DNA of 64,000 nucleotides from Agarophyton chilense (GCA_030374765.1 JARGXX010000002.1:682001-746000); one strand, 5' to 3'. Counted from the stretch's first letter, positions 9,709-22,700 are shown. Translations and numbers: made by a program. Notes: generated by a model not told the origin, from the letters alone.

Positions 9709-12700
9709 ATGGATTCGTTCAGTGGGGTGAAAATCGAAAAGCTGGTTGAGGATAACTTCCACGTATGGAAGCAGAAGATTGAGCTGCTGCTTGCACTCAA
9801 GGACCTCGACGGCCACCTCGACTCTGTTAGACCCACTGACGAAGATGAGCTGTCGACTTGGAAAAAGAAAGATGCCAAGGCCAGAGCTATTATTGGTCTC
9901 ACACTCAGCGATGAGCATTTAGATCATGTGCGGGACGCCGACAACGCTGCCGATATGTGGAAAGCCATTTGCGATGTGTTCCAACGCAAGACTCTGCTCA
10001 ACAAAATCAACGCCCGACGGTCCTTCTACTCTGCCAAGATGCGTGATGATGAGAAAATGCTACAGTTCATCAACCGTGTACGTCATCTGGCATCAGACCT
10101 GAAGTGTATGGACGTTGTTGTTGAGGAGGAGGACATCGCTATGGCCATCCTATGCGGACTTCCGGAAAGATTCGAGCACCTCATCGTCGCAATTGATACC
10201 ACGATTGGCGATCGTCAACTCACTCTAGAGTTTGTGAAGAGTCGTCTGCTGCAAGAAGAGCAGCGAATGAACGATCGTGCCAAGGAGGAGCCTGGTGGAA
10301 GTGAGGCAGCTTTGGTTGGCAGGCAGTCGCGATGGAAGAACATCGAGTGTCATTATTGTCATAAGAAGGGTCATATCCAGAGGAACTGTTTCAAGAAGCA
10401 ACGTGATGGGGCTAACATGAATCAGGTCGATGCTGCTCACCCAACTGTCAATACTGAGCTCAGCGATGAGCGAGGTACGGGTGGCAACGACTCTGACTTT
10501 GTATGTCTCATTGCTACTGGCTCTGATAAAGCCACGAACAGTGACTGGATTGTTGACTCTGGTGCTACTGCCCACATGACTTTTGACGAATCCATGTTCC
10601 AAACATATGATAGTAAGGTGTCTTCTGGCGTTAGCATCGGTAATGATTCCAAACTAGAGTCTGTTGGTCACGGTAGTGTGGAGCTTGATCTGATTGTGGA
10701 AGGGTCCAAACGAAAGTGCCAGCTGAAGCAAGTTGTTCATGTACCGAATTTAAGGTACCATTTGCTTTCTGTATCGGCGATTTGTGATGTGGGGTGCAAA
10801 GTAGTGTTTGAAAAAGAGAAGGTATGTGTATACAAGGGGTCAAAAGTGGTTGCCTTGGGGCGCCGCGTCAAAGGCCTATACTACCTTTGCACTGCTGCAC
10901 ACCACTGTACGGATGTAAACAGCGCACTTGTGTCGGACTTGTCACTGTGGCATGCTCGAATGGCTCATGTGAATGTGGATGGTATCAAGCATATGGCTCG
11001 AAACAAGGTTGTGTCAGGGCTCAATGTAGACGTTGCGCAGGATTCAGATGTGTGTGGCTCATGTGTAGTAGGAAAAGCAACCCGTGCTCCGACTCCCAAG
11101 CAAGGGGGGGAACGAGCAAAACACGTACTGGAACTTGTTCACTCCGATGTGTCAGGTCCAGTAAGTGTGAAATCCTTGGGAGGCTCGCACTACTTCGTCA
11201 CATTCATCGATGATCACAGTCGTTTCTGCTTCTTCTACATGCTCAAAACTAAGGATGAGGTGTTCCAGATGTTCCTAAGGTGGCTCAAGTTTGTTCAAAA
11301 CCAAACCGGCAGACAAGTGAAAACCATCACCGCACGTGAGAGTGTGCTCAAAGCATTGCGCACTGACAACGGTGGTGAATATCTGTCACATCGTTTTACC
11401 AAAGAACTTGAACGTCACGGTATTGAGCATCAGCGAACTGTGCCTTACAATCCTCAGCAGAATGGACTTGCCGAACGGTTCAACCGCACACTCATGGACT
11501 TGGTCAGATCGATGTTATGTCACAAGAAATTGCCAAAGCACTTTTGGGCTGAGGCACTGAATGTTGCAGTGTATGTGCGCAACCGTGTGACTTGCAAAGC
11601 TCTTCCAAGTAGTGTGACACCATATGAACTGTGGCATGGTCAGAAGCCTGATGTGAGCAACCTGCGTGTGTTTGGGAGCCGATGCTGGTACAAGGTTGTG
11701 GATCATAAGCTGAAGAAGCTAGAGGAGCGTGGTGTGGAAGCTATCTTTATTGGGTACACCCCAGGGTCTCACGGATACAAGTTGTGGGACTCTGAAAAGA
11801 AAAAGGTGATTGTGTCAAGAGATGTACGGTTTGATGAGTTTTCGGGCTCAGACAACCAGTTTAGCTATGAGGAAGAGGACTACGCAGACATTGACTTTAG
11901 TAATATGTCTAGTTCACATGATACCTCTACATCTGACACATCTGGTGGACCCAGCGATGATGACCCTTCTGCGCCTTTGCCTGACTCTGATGATGCTTCT
12001 GACAGCTCTGTTGATGATTCCGCAGCTGATAAATCAGTTGAGCCTGTAGTGCATGAGACACAACCTGTTCGTAGGTCCACGCGTGAACGTAGGAAGCCGA
12101 GCTCATGGTGGCGTGCAACTGCTCTACTCACTGCCAGTGATGACACCCCGCCGTCATATGATGATGCTGTGTCACGTCCTGATTCCGAAGCATGGAAGAA
12201 GGCAATGAAGAGTGAGTACCAGTCACTAATTGAGCATGACACATGGGACTTAGTGCCAAGGCCAGCAGACAGCAACGTGATTTCGTCCAAGTGGGTGTAT
12301 GTGCAGAAGTATGAAGCAGCACCATCTGGTGAACCAACTATCAGGTACAAGGCTCGTATGGTTGCTAGAGGATTCCTGCAGATCGAGGGTGTTGACTTTT
12401 CTGAAACATATGCACCTGTTGTTAAGTTTACCTCGATCAGGATGATTCTGTCAGTGACTGCTGTACGAGACTTTCATTTGCACCAGATGGATGTGAAAAC
12501 AGCTTTTCTGAACGGTGACCTTGAGGAGACGGTGTACATGGAGCAGCCAACAGGTTTTGTGCAGCAAGGTAACGAGGATCTGGTGTGTCGTTTGAAGAAA
12601 GCCATCTATGGGCTACGACAGGCACCCAGACAGTGGCATGCAAAGATATACTCGTTCCTTGTTGAGGAGATGCAGTTGACGCCAAATGACGCAGATGAGT

Positions 12701-13734
12701 GTGTGTACCGCGGAAAGATACTGGGATTTGTTGTTTTGATTGCTCTATACGTTGATGAATTGCTTATTGCAAGTCCGAGCATGAAGACAATGGATCGTGT
12801 AAAGGCAGAGCTGTCGTCTCGGTTCCACATGAAAGACCTCTATCAAGCTCGCATGGTACTCGGATTCGAGATCCACCGTGACAGAGTTAAGCGAGAGTTG
12901 TATCTGACTCAGTCTGCGTACACACAAAAGGTCTTGGAACGTTTTGGCATGCACCAGTCCAAACCAGTTGACACTCCAATGGAAGTTGGCATGGACCTGT
13001 CTGCGATTCAGGATGTACTCAGGGAGGTGCCGTACCGTCCGGCAATTGGCTGTCTCATGTACTTGTCTGTAGGAACTCGTCCAGATATCTCATACGCGGT
13101 GTCCAAACTTGCCAAGTATGTTGAGAAACCTGGAGAGACTCACTGGAAGGCAGTCAAACGTGTGCTTCGCTATCTCAACGGTACTTGTACATTTGGTCTC
13201 ACCTACGGCTTAAACACCGATTTGGCACTTCAAGGCTACGTGGACTCTGACTGGGCAGGCGATGTTGCAAACCGCAAGTCTACCAGTGGGTACTTGTTCA
13301 TGATGGCTGGAGGTCCTGTGTCATGGTGTTCACGTCAGCAAGAAGTGGTTGCACTGTCTAGTGCTGAAGCTGAGTATGTGAGTCTGTGCAGTGGTTCCAA
13401 AGAGGCCATCTGGCTTAGGCGTTTGTGGAATGGCATCGGCATAGTCATTGGAGTAGAAGTGGACGATTCGGTAAAGTTGCTTGTTGAACCAACGCCTGTA
13501 TATGTTGACAACCAAGGGTGCATTGACCTTGCCCGAAATGGCGTTGTCAACAAGCGTACCAAGCATATCGACATTCGTTTTCACTTTACTCGAGAAGCTC
13601 TACGTGACAAGTCGATTGTGTTGTTCTACTGCCCTACCGATTGTATGACAGCCGATATGCTCAACAAACCACTTTGCCGTGTGAAGCACGAGAGGTTCCG
13701 TGAAGACAGTGGCGTCCGACACCTAGACCTTTGA
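9709..13734 (+). CDS. A2 gag-pol polyprotein (1341 aa)
   Basis: One frame encodes all proteins, as in copia. I chose the ATG at 9709 (MDSFSGVKIEKL) because the upstream frame has only a GTG. Approximate order: Gag 1-205; CCHC knuckle at 214-227 (CHYCHKKGHIQRNC); aspartic protease with DSG at 283-285; integrase zinc part with H415, H420, C449 and C452; integrase core with D480, D553 and E589 (D-35-E); an acidic Ser/Asp-rich hinge around 720-800; reverse transcriptase about 845-1090 with the YVD block at 1014; RNase H about 1170-1310 with D1179 and a KHIDIRF motif. The products would assemble virus-like particles, copy the RNA and insert the cDNA. The copy looks whole. Confidence 0.96.
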   Translation: MDSFSGVKIEKLVEDNFHVWKQKIELLLALKDLDGHLDSVRPTDEDELSTWKKKDAKARAIIGLTLSDEHLDHVRDADNAADMWKAICDVFQRKTLLNKINARRSFYSAKMRDDEKMLQFINRVRHLASDLKCMDVVVEEEDIAMAILCGLPERFEHLIVAIDTTIGDRQLTLEFVKSRLLQEEQRMNDRAKEEPGGSEAALVGRQSRWKNIECHYCHKKGHIQRNCFKKQRDGANMNQVDAAHPTVNTELSDERGTGGNDSDFVCLIATGSDKATNSDWIVDSGATAHMTFDESMFQTYDSKVSSGVSIGNDSKLESVGHGSVELDLIVEGSKRKCQLKQVVHVPNLRYHLLSVSAICDVGCKVVFEKEKVCVYKGSKVVALGRRVKGLYYLCTAAHHCTDVNSALVSDLSLWHARMAHVNVDGIKHMARNKVVSGLNVDVAQDSDVCGSCVVGKATRAPTPKQGGERAKHVLELVHSDVSGPVSVKSLGGSHYFVTFIDDHSRFCFFYMLKTKDEVFQMFLRWLKFVQNQTGRQVKTITARESVLKALRTDNGGEYLSHRFTKELERHGIEHQRTVPYNPQQNGLAERFNRTLMDLVRSMLCHKKLPKHFWAEALNVAVYVRNRVTCKALPSSVTPYELWHGQKPDVSNLRVFGSRCWYKVVDHKLKKLEERGVEAIFIGYTPGSHGYKLWDSEKKKVIVSRDVRFDEFSGSDNQFSYEEEDYADIDFSNMSSSHDTSTSDTSGGPSDDDPSAPLPDSDDASDSSVDDSAADKSVEPVVHETQPVRRSTRERRKPSSWWRATALLTASDDTPPSYDDAVSRPDSEAWKKAMKSEYQSLIEHDTWDLVPRPADSNVISSKWVYVQKYEAAPSGEPTIRYKARMVARGFLQIEGVDFSETYAPVVKFTSIRMILSVTAVRDFHLHQMDVKTAFLNGDLEETVYMEQPTGFVQQGNEDLVCRLKKAIYGLRQAPRQWHAKIYSFLVEEMQLTPNDADECVYRGKILGFVVLIALYVDELLIASPSMKTMDRVKAELSSRFHMKDLYQARMVLGFEIHRDRVKRELYLTQSAYTQKVLERFGMHQSKPVDTPMEVGMDLSAIQDVLREVPYRPAIGCLMYLSVGTRPDISYAVSKLAKYVEKPGETHWKAVKRVLRYLNGTCTFGLTYGLNTDLALQGYVDSDWAGDVANRKSTSGYLFMMAGGPVSWCSRQQEVVALSSAEAEYVSLCSGSKEAIWLRRLWNGIGIVIGVEVDDSVKLLVEPTPVYVDNQGCIDLARNGVVNKRTKHIDIRFHFTREALRDKSIVLFYCPTDCMTADMLNKPLCRVKHERFREDSGVRHLDL

Positions 13735-13744
13735 AGTCAGTGAC

Positions 13745-13754
13745 AGAGGGGGAG
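13745..13754 (+). other. A2 polypurine tract
   Basis: AGAGGGGGAG abuts the 3' LTR, ten bases after the gag-pol stop codon. Confidence 0.92.
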
Positions 13755-14442
13755 TGTTGGCTGTTGACCCTGTGCTGTCACTGAAAAACAAAAGTGCAGG
13801 GGAGCATGGGCTGTTTTGGAGGGTGCCCCTGGAAAAGCGCATATGCGTGTCAGTCGGATCTCAACGTGAACTCGGGCTGTGATTGGCTACTGCAAATGTG
13901 CACATGCAATGTGGTGTGTACAAGTGGTATGGCACTATTGGGTTTGTCTGTGGTACACGTGTGTACGTGGTCTACTTGTACTACTGTGCACGCTGTTCAA
14001 TATGTCCAGCTGGTGTACTATGAACACATCTCACAAGGTGTAACGAATGTACTTGGAGAAGAGACGTGACATGTGTATTACAGGAGACTTGGTGTACTGT
14101 GCTGGAACGTGAATGTGTATGGAGGCGGATTGCAAGTAGTGTATGCTGGCATATTGAATTTGTGCACACGTCAGTGTAATTATGGGCTGTGCACTGTATA
14201 TTGCCTTGTTGTGCGCTGCAATGAACATTGACTAGGGTTAATGTCATGCTTGAATATGATTGGTAGTATTGAGTGTCCCTGCTTTGTAGTCTAGGGTTTA
14301 CTTTGAGTTGGAGTCTAGACAGCTGACGTTTTGAAGTAGTATATAAGTGAAAGTTTGAGCGCCTCCAAGTAAATCCAAGCCAGAGCTGGCGAACTTCCTT
14401 TTCATTCCCTCAACCTTTCCTTCAGCTTTTCCCTTTCCATCA
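13755..14442 (+). repeat. A2 3' LTR
   Basis: The LTR is 688 bp and pairs with 7820-8506, from which it differs at only one small cluster. It is followed by the CCGCG duplication. Confidence 0.96.
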
Positions 14443-14447
14443 CCGCG
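14443..14447. repeat. Target site duplication CCGCG, right of A2
   Basis: Partner of 7815-7819. Confidence 0.93.
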
Positions 14448-17400
14448 AAGGTAACGAAGAACGCGCTTTGGCGCCTTGTGACAGTAGGCCGTGGGCGATT
14501 TCTGAAAACGAGCCAAGATTAGGACGGGTGCTAATATATCCAACCGAGTTCTCAGTGCCAAATACAAAAGCGATCCAATGATCTGCTGGTACAGCTGAGT
14601 ATCCTGGATGGATTTGTCTTTCTCAGATGTCCACCCGGTTAAAAAAGATTCTACCAGCATGCCGGCTTGGATCGCTGAAACCCGAAACGGCGCAACACGC
14701 TTTCCGTGTACAGTGACTGACCAAGATACAGCGACACAGGTCGACCATCTGAATCTAAAGTCCATTTGAATTCAACGCCGAGGTACAAGTTCACTTCGTC
14801 CGCCACACGCAGCTCGTAAAACGACTTAAGCTCCTCCAAAATCGAATCACGTTCCATGGCAGAAGTTGTGAATATTAGCAAGTCATCCACATAAACTAGC
14901 ACGAACGCATCCTCATTGCTCTCGTTTTGGCGGCGAAACACGCAAGGTGCACTCGGTAACTCTTCAAAACATATGCTTTTCATATCCTTGCATAGTTTGT
15001 TGTGCCATGCCAAGTGCGCTTGCTTCAGTCCATAGATAGCCTTGAGCAATTTGAAGCATCGTGAAGTCACGCCAGGTATACCTCGAGGTGACATGATCCA
15101 CACATCTTCCTCAAGTTCGCCATTGAGAAACGCAGTCTTCACATCCACCTGTACCACATACATGCGCAAGCATAACGTCAGATACAAGAATATGCGAACC
15201 AAAGAGAACGAAACAACTGGTGCATAGGTCTCCATGTAGTCCTGACCATATGTTTGGTGGTATCCACCGGCTACAACACGAGCCTTAAAACGTTCAACTG
15301 ACCCATCAGCATTGCGCTTTACCTTCAGTATGACGTGAGTTGGTAGTGGTTGTGAAGCAGGAGAGTCATCAGGTTTCCAAGTTTGCTTCGACTCCAATGA
15401 TGAAAACTCTTCATCGACGGCTGCTTGCCACATGGTACGCTCCTCCGCACTGGCAGACATTGCCTCCTTGAGTGAGGGCTCATCACTAGTAGTGACTTTG
15501 ACTTGCGATGTAAAGTGAGCAGACCCTGCCATGAACCACCTCAGAGGTTGACGGCGCGTGCGCCGCGGGTAGCGTGGTTCCGTATCAGCGTTGGCAGATG
15601 TATCAAGGTCATCAGCAGCACTTTCGTCATCACTTTCGGAATCCTGTGCATCGTCTTCATTGCTGCCGGAGTCTGACTCCGACTGCCTGAGTGCTGGAAT
15701 CAGGTGCGAGGATCCGTCATGAACCACCTCCTCCTGAACATTATCGACGGAGAAGGTATCCGATTCGTCATCAATGCTATCACATAATCCCATATCAGAG
15801 CTATAGTCAGCATCTGACGCACTTTCATCATCCATGTAGTTGGCAAGAGATGATGCGCCAGGGAACTTGGATTCATCAAAAGTAACATGTCGTGACTCAA
15901 TAATACGCGGAGTACCGTCATTATCAACGACGAGTACCTTGTACACACCATGCTCAAGAGTCTCCAAGTACACTCCCTCAAGTGCACGAGACTCGAACTT
16001 GGGTCCACGCGGAGTCCTTAGCACGAATGCAGCGCATCCAAACACACGCACGTGCTTCAACAAAGGTTTATTTCCAGTTACCAGAAAGTAGGGACTGTTG
16101 TTAACAGTAGAATTTTGCACTCGATTACGCACAAAGATAACATGTTTCAGCGCATATGGCCACAAACATTCTGGTAGATCGGCTTGGATCAGCAACGATC
16201 GAGCAGCTTCCACCATGGTACGATTGATGCGCTCAGCTATAGCGTTGTGTTCGGGGGTGTATGGAGCAGAGAAAGAAGTGAGGCCATGTTCTGGTGCCAA
16301 GTTCTCTTGCAGGGCAATATATTCTTCTGCACCGTCCGAGTGCAAACTTTTGATATGCACTCCTCCAAGCTGCTTAAACTTTGCCGCAATACCCACAAAC
16401 ACATCACTAAGAGCACTGCGATGGATCACCAGACCTAGGAACACATACCGTGAGTGATCATCGAGAAATGTACATGCATATTGAAACTTTTCCGGAAAAG
16501 ACTTTTCCAGAGGACCTACAATATCCGAGTGCACAATGTCACCAACCGCGGATGCATGTTCAAAGTGACCTGGGAACGGAAGCTTATGAGCTTTGCCAAG
16601 TCGACATGCTCGGCATACCTCCTCCATGTCACACAAGTGCGGCACTCCATCTGCGTACTTGTGTACATGTTGCAGATCACGTTGGTTGATGTGAGCCAGT
16701 CGTCGGTGCCACAGTTGAGTCTCCGTAGACTTTGTCGAAAGCGCAAGTTCCACACCAGCATGCCCTAAAGGTTGAGGCAGTGTGTACATGCGAGATACCT
16801 TGTCACGATCACCAATGCCCACCTCAAAACCATTTGACTCTAGCGTCAAACGTACACTATGACGACCGAAGAGCGACTCAATACCTTTGTCGGCCAAACA
16901 CCCGGTTGAAACCAAGTTGTATCCCAGAGCGGGGGTCAGTAGGGCATCACTCAGACGTATGTTCGCATTGTCCAAAGGAATGATCACCTCTCCGCGTTGT
17001 TTAGATACAACGGATGTGTTATCGGCAAGCATCACTGTCCTTTCGTCGCAAGGTTCAAGTGAACCGGGCACGAACGCACAAACAGAATGGAAGCAATGTA
17101 CTGTCGCACCGCTGTCTGCGTAGGTACTCAGGTCATTCGGCGGAACTATAGTGGTCCTTTCCACAGTTGCACCAGCAATTTCGATTTTGCCAGACTTTCC
17201 AGAAGACTTGCTCGAGGCGCTTCTACCACTACTGCCACCCATTCTCTTGGGTTGTGGCGACAGTTTATCGAGGATACTCTGCGGCAAGTGGTTGTCCGGG
17301 TTGTCCGGATTCATAAAGCAACGATCTTGTGTGTGTCCATCGCGATCACAGAAGTCGCAATGATGTCCATTGCTCGATCCTGAACGATCAAATGATGACG

Positions 17401-18208
17401 ATTTCAAGGCGGCAGCAAGTGCACGAGCAGTAGACTCAATGTCGGAGTGACCATCAGACTCCTCATCTTCGTTGTTTGCACTACTGCGGGTACGATTAGT
17501 CGATTCAGAATGTCGACCAGATTTTTTCCTGCCCTTCTTCTTGCGACGTGAACTACGTCCAGACGGCCTTGCAGACACCTGTTTCGCGTTGTATTCATCT
17601 ATGAGGGTCGTGGCCACGTAGTCCCATGTAAGCTCAGCGATATCCTTGGTTCGAAGAGCTGCAGCAGTAGACTCCAGTGTGCAATTGGGATCAATAGAAG
17701 CAAGTAACATGGGAGCTTTGTGCGACTCCGGTACTGCCGCATCCTTCCCCATGCGCTCTAACTGAGCAAATAACGCCGTGTACTGGTCCACATAGCCTGA
17801 CATATTCTGACCATTGTATCCCATACGGAATAGTTGAGTCTGCACAGCAATTCTGGATACAGTACGATTGGACGCATACCGTGCATCAAGTAATGCAAGC
17901 ATGCGCGCCGGGTCGTCGTCGACATCCATGACCACACGAAGTGGCGCATCACCCAAGGCGCATATTATGATTCCACATGCCTTCTCGCGCTTGGCGACAA
18001 CTCGAGCGCTATCAATAGCGGTATCCGATGTTGCTTCATTAGTTGCTGAATATCCAGAATCGGATTCCACAACGTTCCACACACCTTTAACACGGCATGC
18101 AGCACGAAGGCGATGGCGCCATAGGGCATAATCATCACCACGCCTTCCATGAAAACGAGGGATTTTCATCCCGGTAGTACTTTCGGATTCCATTTCCGTG
18201 TCCGACAT
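14443..18208 (-). pseudogene. B2 gag-pol, Gag to reverse transcriptase part
   Basis: This reads from ATG at 18208 through Gag, CCHC knuckle, protease, integrase and reverse transcriptase to the A2 junction. It parallels B1 1929-5701 nearly base for base. It carries about one break in addition to the A2 insertion, so it is not counted as a live gene. The short antisense frames in this stretch mirror those in every other B copy and carry no domain. Confidence 0.9.
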
Positions 18209-19111
18209 ATTTCAGTCTGTTATCCACGAAGCAGATAGAACGGACCCAAACGAAATTAATTAGTAGAGGGAAGCAGAGTGAGGGACTCAATGCCTTGGGA
18301 AGTTTAAGAAAAGGGCCACGAGCAGTGATGAATTCGTGGCCGAGCTTGCCCGAACGGAGTATCCCAACTCAAACGTTCGACAGCGAGGACGACAGCGGAG
18401 ACTTTTGACGTAGCCTGCAACGCTCACCGAGACGCGTCTCGTACGCGATCACAAGCGGAGCTCGGGTGCTCCCACGCTTGGAGTATACTCACGGGCAGTG
18501 GCAGAAGGCGTACCCGGAACAGACAAACTTCTCGACTTCGGGTTGAAACTTCTTGATTGAACCTACCGAGACTTGCTCGAGGTAGGCGGGCGCACTGGCG
18601 CGAGAAACTACCTCCGCTACCCTAAAGGATGATCCCCTGGACCCTGGTTACTCTCTCCAGGTGAGGTACGCTTTGATTACCTACCGAACTCTGCGCACTT
18701 CAGAGTCCGGCGCTTTTAGTCCCTACGAGGCGTCCCAAGGAGGGAGGGGTGTCGTCAAGATACACTTCCCCCAGTTGACCCAAGCTAGCCTCTTGCGGGA
18801 AAGTAGCGCGGTCGTGCGGTGTAGTACGGTTGCTCCTACACTTCCAAGCCCAATTCATCGACCTCCGTACTCTACGGACGGAGAGCAGGATTTGGCAGAC
18901 TTCCCGGTCTCGTGCCAAGGGGGTACTAACAAACGCGATATGTTTTCGCCACCAAGGAGGAAGTCCGCAGGGTACACGCCTGTCGCAAAACAAAATAACT
19001 TCTTGAATCCAGATGAGCGTTAGTCGTAGATCGCGCACCTGTCGCAGTAGGGAATCTTCTTGAATCCAAATAAATGTTAGTAGAGCGTGACGTCTGCGAA
19101 GAGTCGACGCT
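18209..19111 (-). other. B2 leader
   Basis: About 0.9 kb without a credible gene. It holds the folded block at 18586-18792. Confidence 0.8.
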
Positions 19112-19125
19112 CTGGGCCCATAACC
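19112..19125 (-). promoter_or_regulatory. B2 primer binding site, half-tRNA type
   Basis: CTGGGCCCATAACC on the plus strand, directly next to the LTR. Confidence 0.88.
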
Positions 19126-19798
19126 TCACAACGTGAGCGCAGGTTAGGTAAAGGAAAAGGAAGAAGAGGGGGAAAAGACGAGAAGAAGAGAAAAATAAAA
19201 GAAGAGAAACAAAGGAAGGTAGTCAGCCTTGACAATTTACTTCGATCGTTGGCGACCGTCATTGAAAACTATATCTACCTCGCACGCACTTCCGCCGCCG
19301 GTGCTGACCGTCGGCGGGTCACCCACGTCTCACACCTTGCCACTGTGCGACGAGGAGTTGCGCGCCAAAACAATTTCAAACATGAAGCATATCAAATAAA
19401 AACTCAAAAAATCATCCAAAGTGGTGCGCCAGTGCCAACCACCCCGCGCAGCCCAGATTCGGCTGTTACGGCCAAACCCCGTATCCAGCCCACATTCGCA
19501 CATTCTCTCCAACTGCATAGCCCGTGCTCATTCAGCGCTCTCGTCCAATCAAATCGCTCCACTTGGGCCGAAGCCCCAACACGCCCCATTAGAACCAGAC
19601 CACTTGTCCATACCACGTTGCATGAGGGCATTTGCAGTAGCCAATCAGATGGCCGTTTCACGTTGAGATTGAGATGAGGCGCATATGCGTTTTTCCGCGG
19701 AGGGTGCCCAAAAGTGCCCATGCTTAAATCCACTTTTTGTTTTCCACTATTTCCAACACTCCAAAGGGCTTGGGGGCACAGTCGACCAAACCTCAACA
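19126..19798 (-). repeat. Family B LTR shared by B2 (5') and B3 (3')
   Basis: The LTR is 673 bp, with a primer site on the left and a polypurine tract on the right. It is the second shared LTR of the chain and differs from 25008-25680 at about three positions. Confidence 0.93.
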
Positions 19799-22700
19799 CT
19801 CCTCCTCGACTGCTCGGCCAAGTCCAACACGGTCCGCGTTATTGTTGTGAAGACCTGGGCCAAGTGGTTTAGTTAAGAAGTCCGCATCATTGTCTTCACT
19901 TGGAACGTACGTCACATTGATGTGACTATCCTTGACTAGTTCCCGAACGAAGTGCAACTTAACGTCAATGTGCTTAGCGCGACCCGACGGACAGCGTTCA
20001 CCAGTTGCCCAGTCAATGGCGCACTGGTTGTCCGAACGAATGGGCACAGCACCTTGCACTTTCCATCCAATATCCTTAAGCACACGCTTCAACCAAATAA
20101 CCTCCTGACACGCAAGCGTCAAAGCATAATACTCGGCCTCGCCGGTAGACAACGCCACCGAAGCCTGTTTTCTTGCGCCCCACATACATGTCGCTTTGCC
20201 AAGCTTCACTAAGAAACCAGACATTGACTTGCGATCACGCGTGTCCGCAGCGTAGTCAGAGTCAACGTACGCCTCCAGTTTCACCATGCCTGAGTGATAG
20301 TGCACACCATGTTCAGTTGTACCGCGAAGGTAACGAAGAACACGCTTTGCTGCCTTGTGACAGTAGGCCGTGGGCGATTTCTGAAAACGAGCCAAGATTA
20401 GGACGGGTGCTAATATATCCAACCGAGTTCTCAGTGCCAAATACAAAAGCGATCCAATGATCTGCTGGTACAGCTGAGTATCCTGGATGGATTTGTCTTT
20501 CTCAGATGTCCACCCGGTAAAAAAAGATTCTACCATAGGGGTGCATGCCGGCTTGGATCGCTGAAACCCGAAACGGCGCAACACGCTTTCCGTGTACAGT
20601 GACTGACCAAGATACAGCGACACAGGTCGACCATCTGAATCTAAAGTCCATTTGAATTCAACGCCGAGGTACAAGTTCACTTCGTCCGCCACACGCAGCT
20701 CGTAAAACGACTTAAGCTCCTCCAAAATCGCATCACGTTCAATGGCAGAAGTTGTGAATATTAGCAAGTCATCCACATAAACTAGCACGAACGCATCCTC
20801 ATTGCTCTCGTTTTGGCGGCGAAACACGCAAGGTGCACTCGGTAACTCTTCAAAACATATGCTTTTCATATCCTCGCATAGTTTGTTGTGCCATGCCAAG
20901 TGCGCTTGCTTCAGTCCATAGATAGCCTTGAGCAATTTGAAGCATCGTGAAGTCACGCCAGGTATACCTCGAGGTGACATGATCCACACATCTTCCTCAA
21001 GTTTGCCATTGAGAAACGCAGTCTTCACATCCACCTGTACCACATACATGCGCAAGCATAACGTCAGATACAAGAATATGCGAACCAAAGAGAACGAAAC
21101 AACTGGTGCATAAGTCTCCATGTAGTCCTGACCATATGTTTGGTGGTTTCCACCGGCTACAACACGAGCCTTAAAACGTTCAACTGACCCATCAGCATTG
21201 CGCTTTACCTTCAGTATGACGTGAGTTGGTAGTGGTTGTGAAGCAGGAGAGTCATCAGGTTTCCAAGTTTGCTTCGACTCCAATGATGAAAACTCTTCAT
21301 CGACGGCTGCTTGCCACATGGTACGCTCCTCCGCACTGGCGGACATTGCCTCCTTGAGTGAGGGCTCATCACTAGTAGTGACTTTGACTTGCGATGTACA
21401 GTGAGCAGACCCTGCCATGAACCACCTCAGAGGTTGACGGCGCGTGCGCCGCGGGTAGCGTGGTTCCGTATCAGCGTTGGCAGATGTATCAAGGTCATCA
21501 GCAGCACTTTCGTCATCACTTTCGGAATCCTGTGCATCGTCTTCATTGCTGCCGGAGTCTGACTCCGACTGCCTGAGTGCTGGAATCAGGTGCGAGGATC
21601 CGTCATGAACCACCTCCTCCTCAACATTATCGACGGAGAAGGTATCCGATTCGTCATCAATGCTATCACATAATCCCATATCAGAGCTATAGTCAGCATC
21701 TGACGCACTTTCATCATCCATGTAGTTGGCAAGAGATGATGCGCCAGGGAACTTGGATTCATCAAAAGTAACATGTCGTGACTCAATAATACGCGGAGTA
21801 CCGTCATTATCAACGACGAGTACCTTGTACACACCATGCTCAAGAGTCTCCAAGTACACTCCCTCAAGTGCACGAGACTCGAACTTGGGTCCACGCGGAG
21901 TCCTTAGCACGAATGCAGTGCATCCAAACACACGCACGTGCTTCAACAAAGGTTTATTTCCAGTTACCAGAAAGTAGGGACTGTTGTTAACGGTAGAATG
22001 TTGCACTCGATTACGCACAAAGATAACATGTTTCAGCGCATATGGCCACAAACATTCTGGTAGATCGGCTTGGATCAGCAACGATCGAGCAGCTTCCACC
22101 ATGGTACGATTGATGCGCTCAGCTATAGCGTTGTGTTCGGGGGTGTATGGAGCAGAGAAAGAAGTGAGGCCATGTTCTGCTGCCAAGTTCTCTTGCAGGG
22201 CAATATATTCTTCTGCACCGTCCGAGTGCAAACTTTTGATATCCACTCCTCCAAGCTGCTTAAACTTTGCCGCAATACCCACAAACACATCACTAAGAGC
22301 ACTGCGATGGATCACCAGACCTAGGAACACATACCGTGAGTGATCATCGAGGAATGTACATGCATATTGAAACTTTTCCGGAAAAGACTTTTCCAGAGGA
22401 CCTACAATATCCGAGTGCACAATGTCACCAACCGCGGATGCATGTTCAAAGTGACCTGGGAACGGAAGCTTATGAGCTTTGCCAAGTCGACATGCTCGGC
22501 ATACCTCCTCCATGTCACACAAGTGCGGCACTCCATCTGCGTACTTGTGTACATGTTGCAGATCACGTTGGTTGATGTGAGCCAGTCGTCGGTGCCACAG
22601 TTGAGTCTCCGTAGACTTAGTCGAAAGCGCAAGTTCCACACCAGCATGCCCTAAAGGTTGAGGCAGTGTGTACATGCGAGATACCTTGTCACGATCACCA

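Larger units (their letters stand above)
7820..14442 (+). mobile_element. A2: complete family A copia element
   Basis: This copy looks whole. It has a 5' LTR (7820-8506), primer site, leader, one gag-pol frame, polypurine tract and 3' LTR (13755-14442). The 5-bp duplication CCGCG lies on both sides. The LTRs differ only at one small cluster (about 99.7% identical), so the insertion is recent. It sits inside B2 in the opposite orientation. Confidence 0.97.
6619..19798 (-). mobile_element. B2: family B element split by A2
   Basis: B2 runs from its 3' LTR (6619-7291) through the RNase H end (7292-7819), is interrupted by A2 (7820-14442), and resumes at 14443 through reverse transcriptase, integrase, protease, gag and leader to its 5' LTR (19126-19798). 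The element is broken: besides the A2 insertion there is about one further break. Both of its LTRs are shared with neighbours. Confidence 0.93.
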
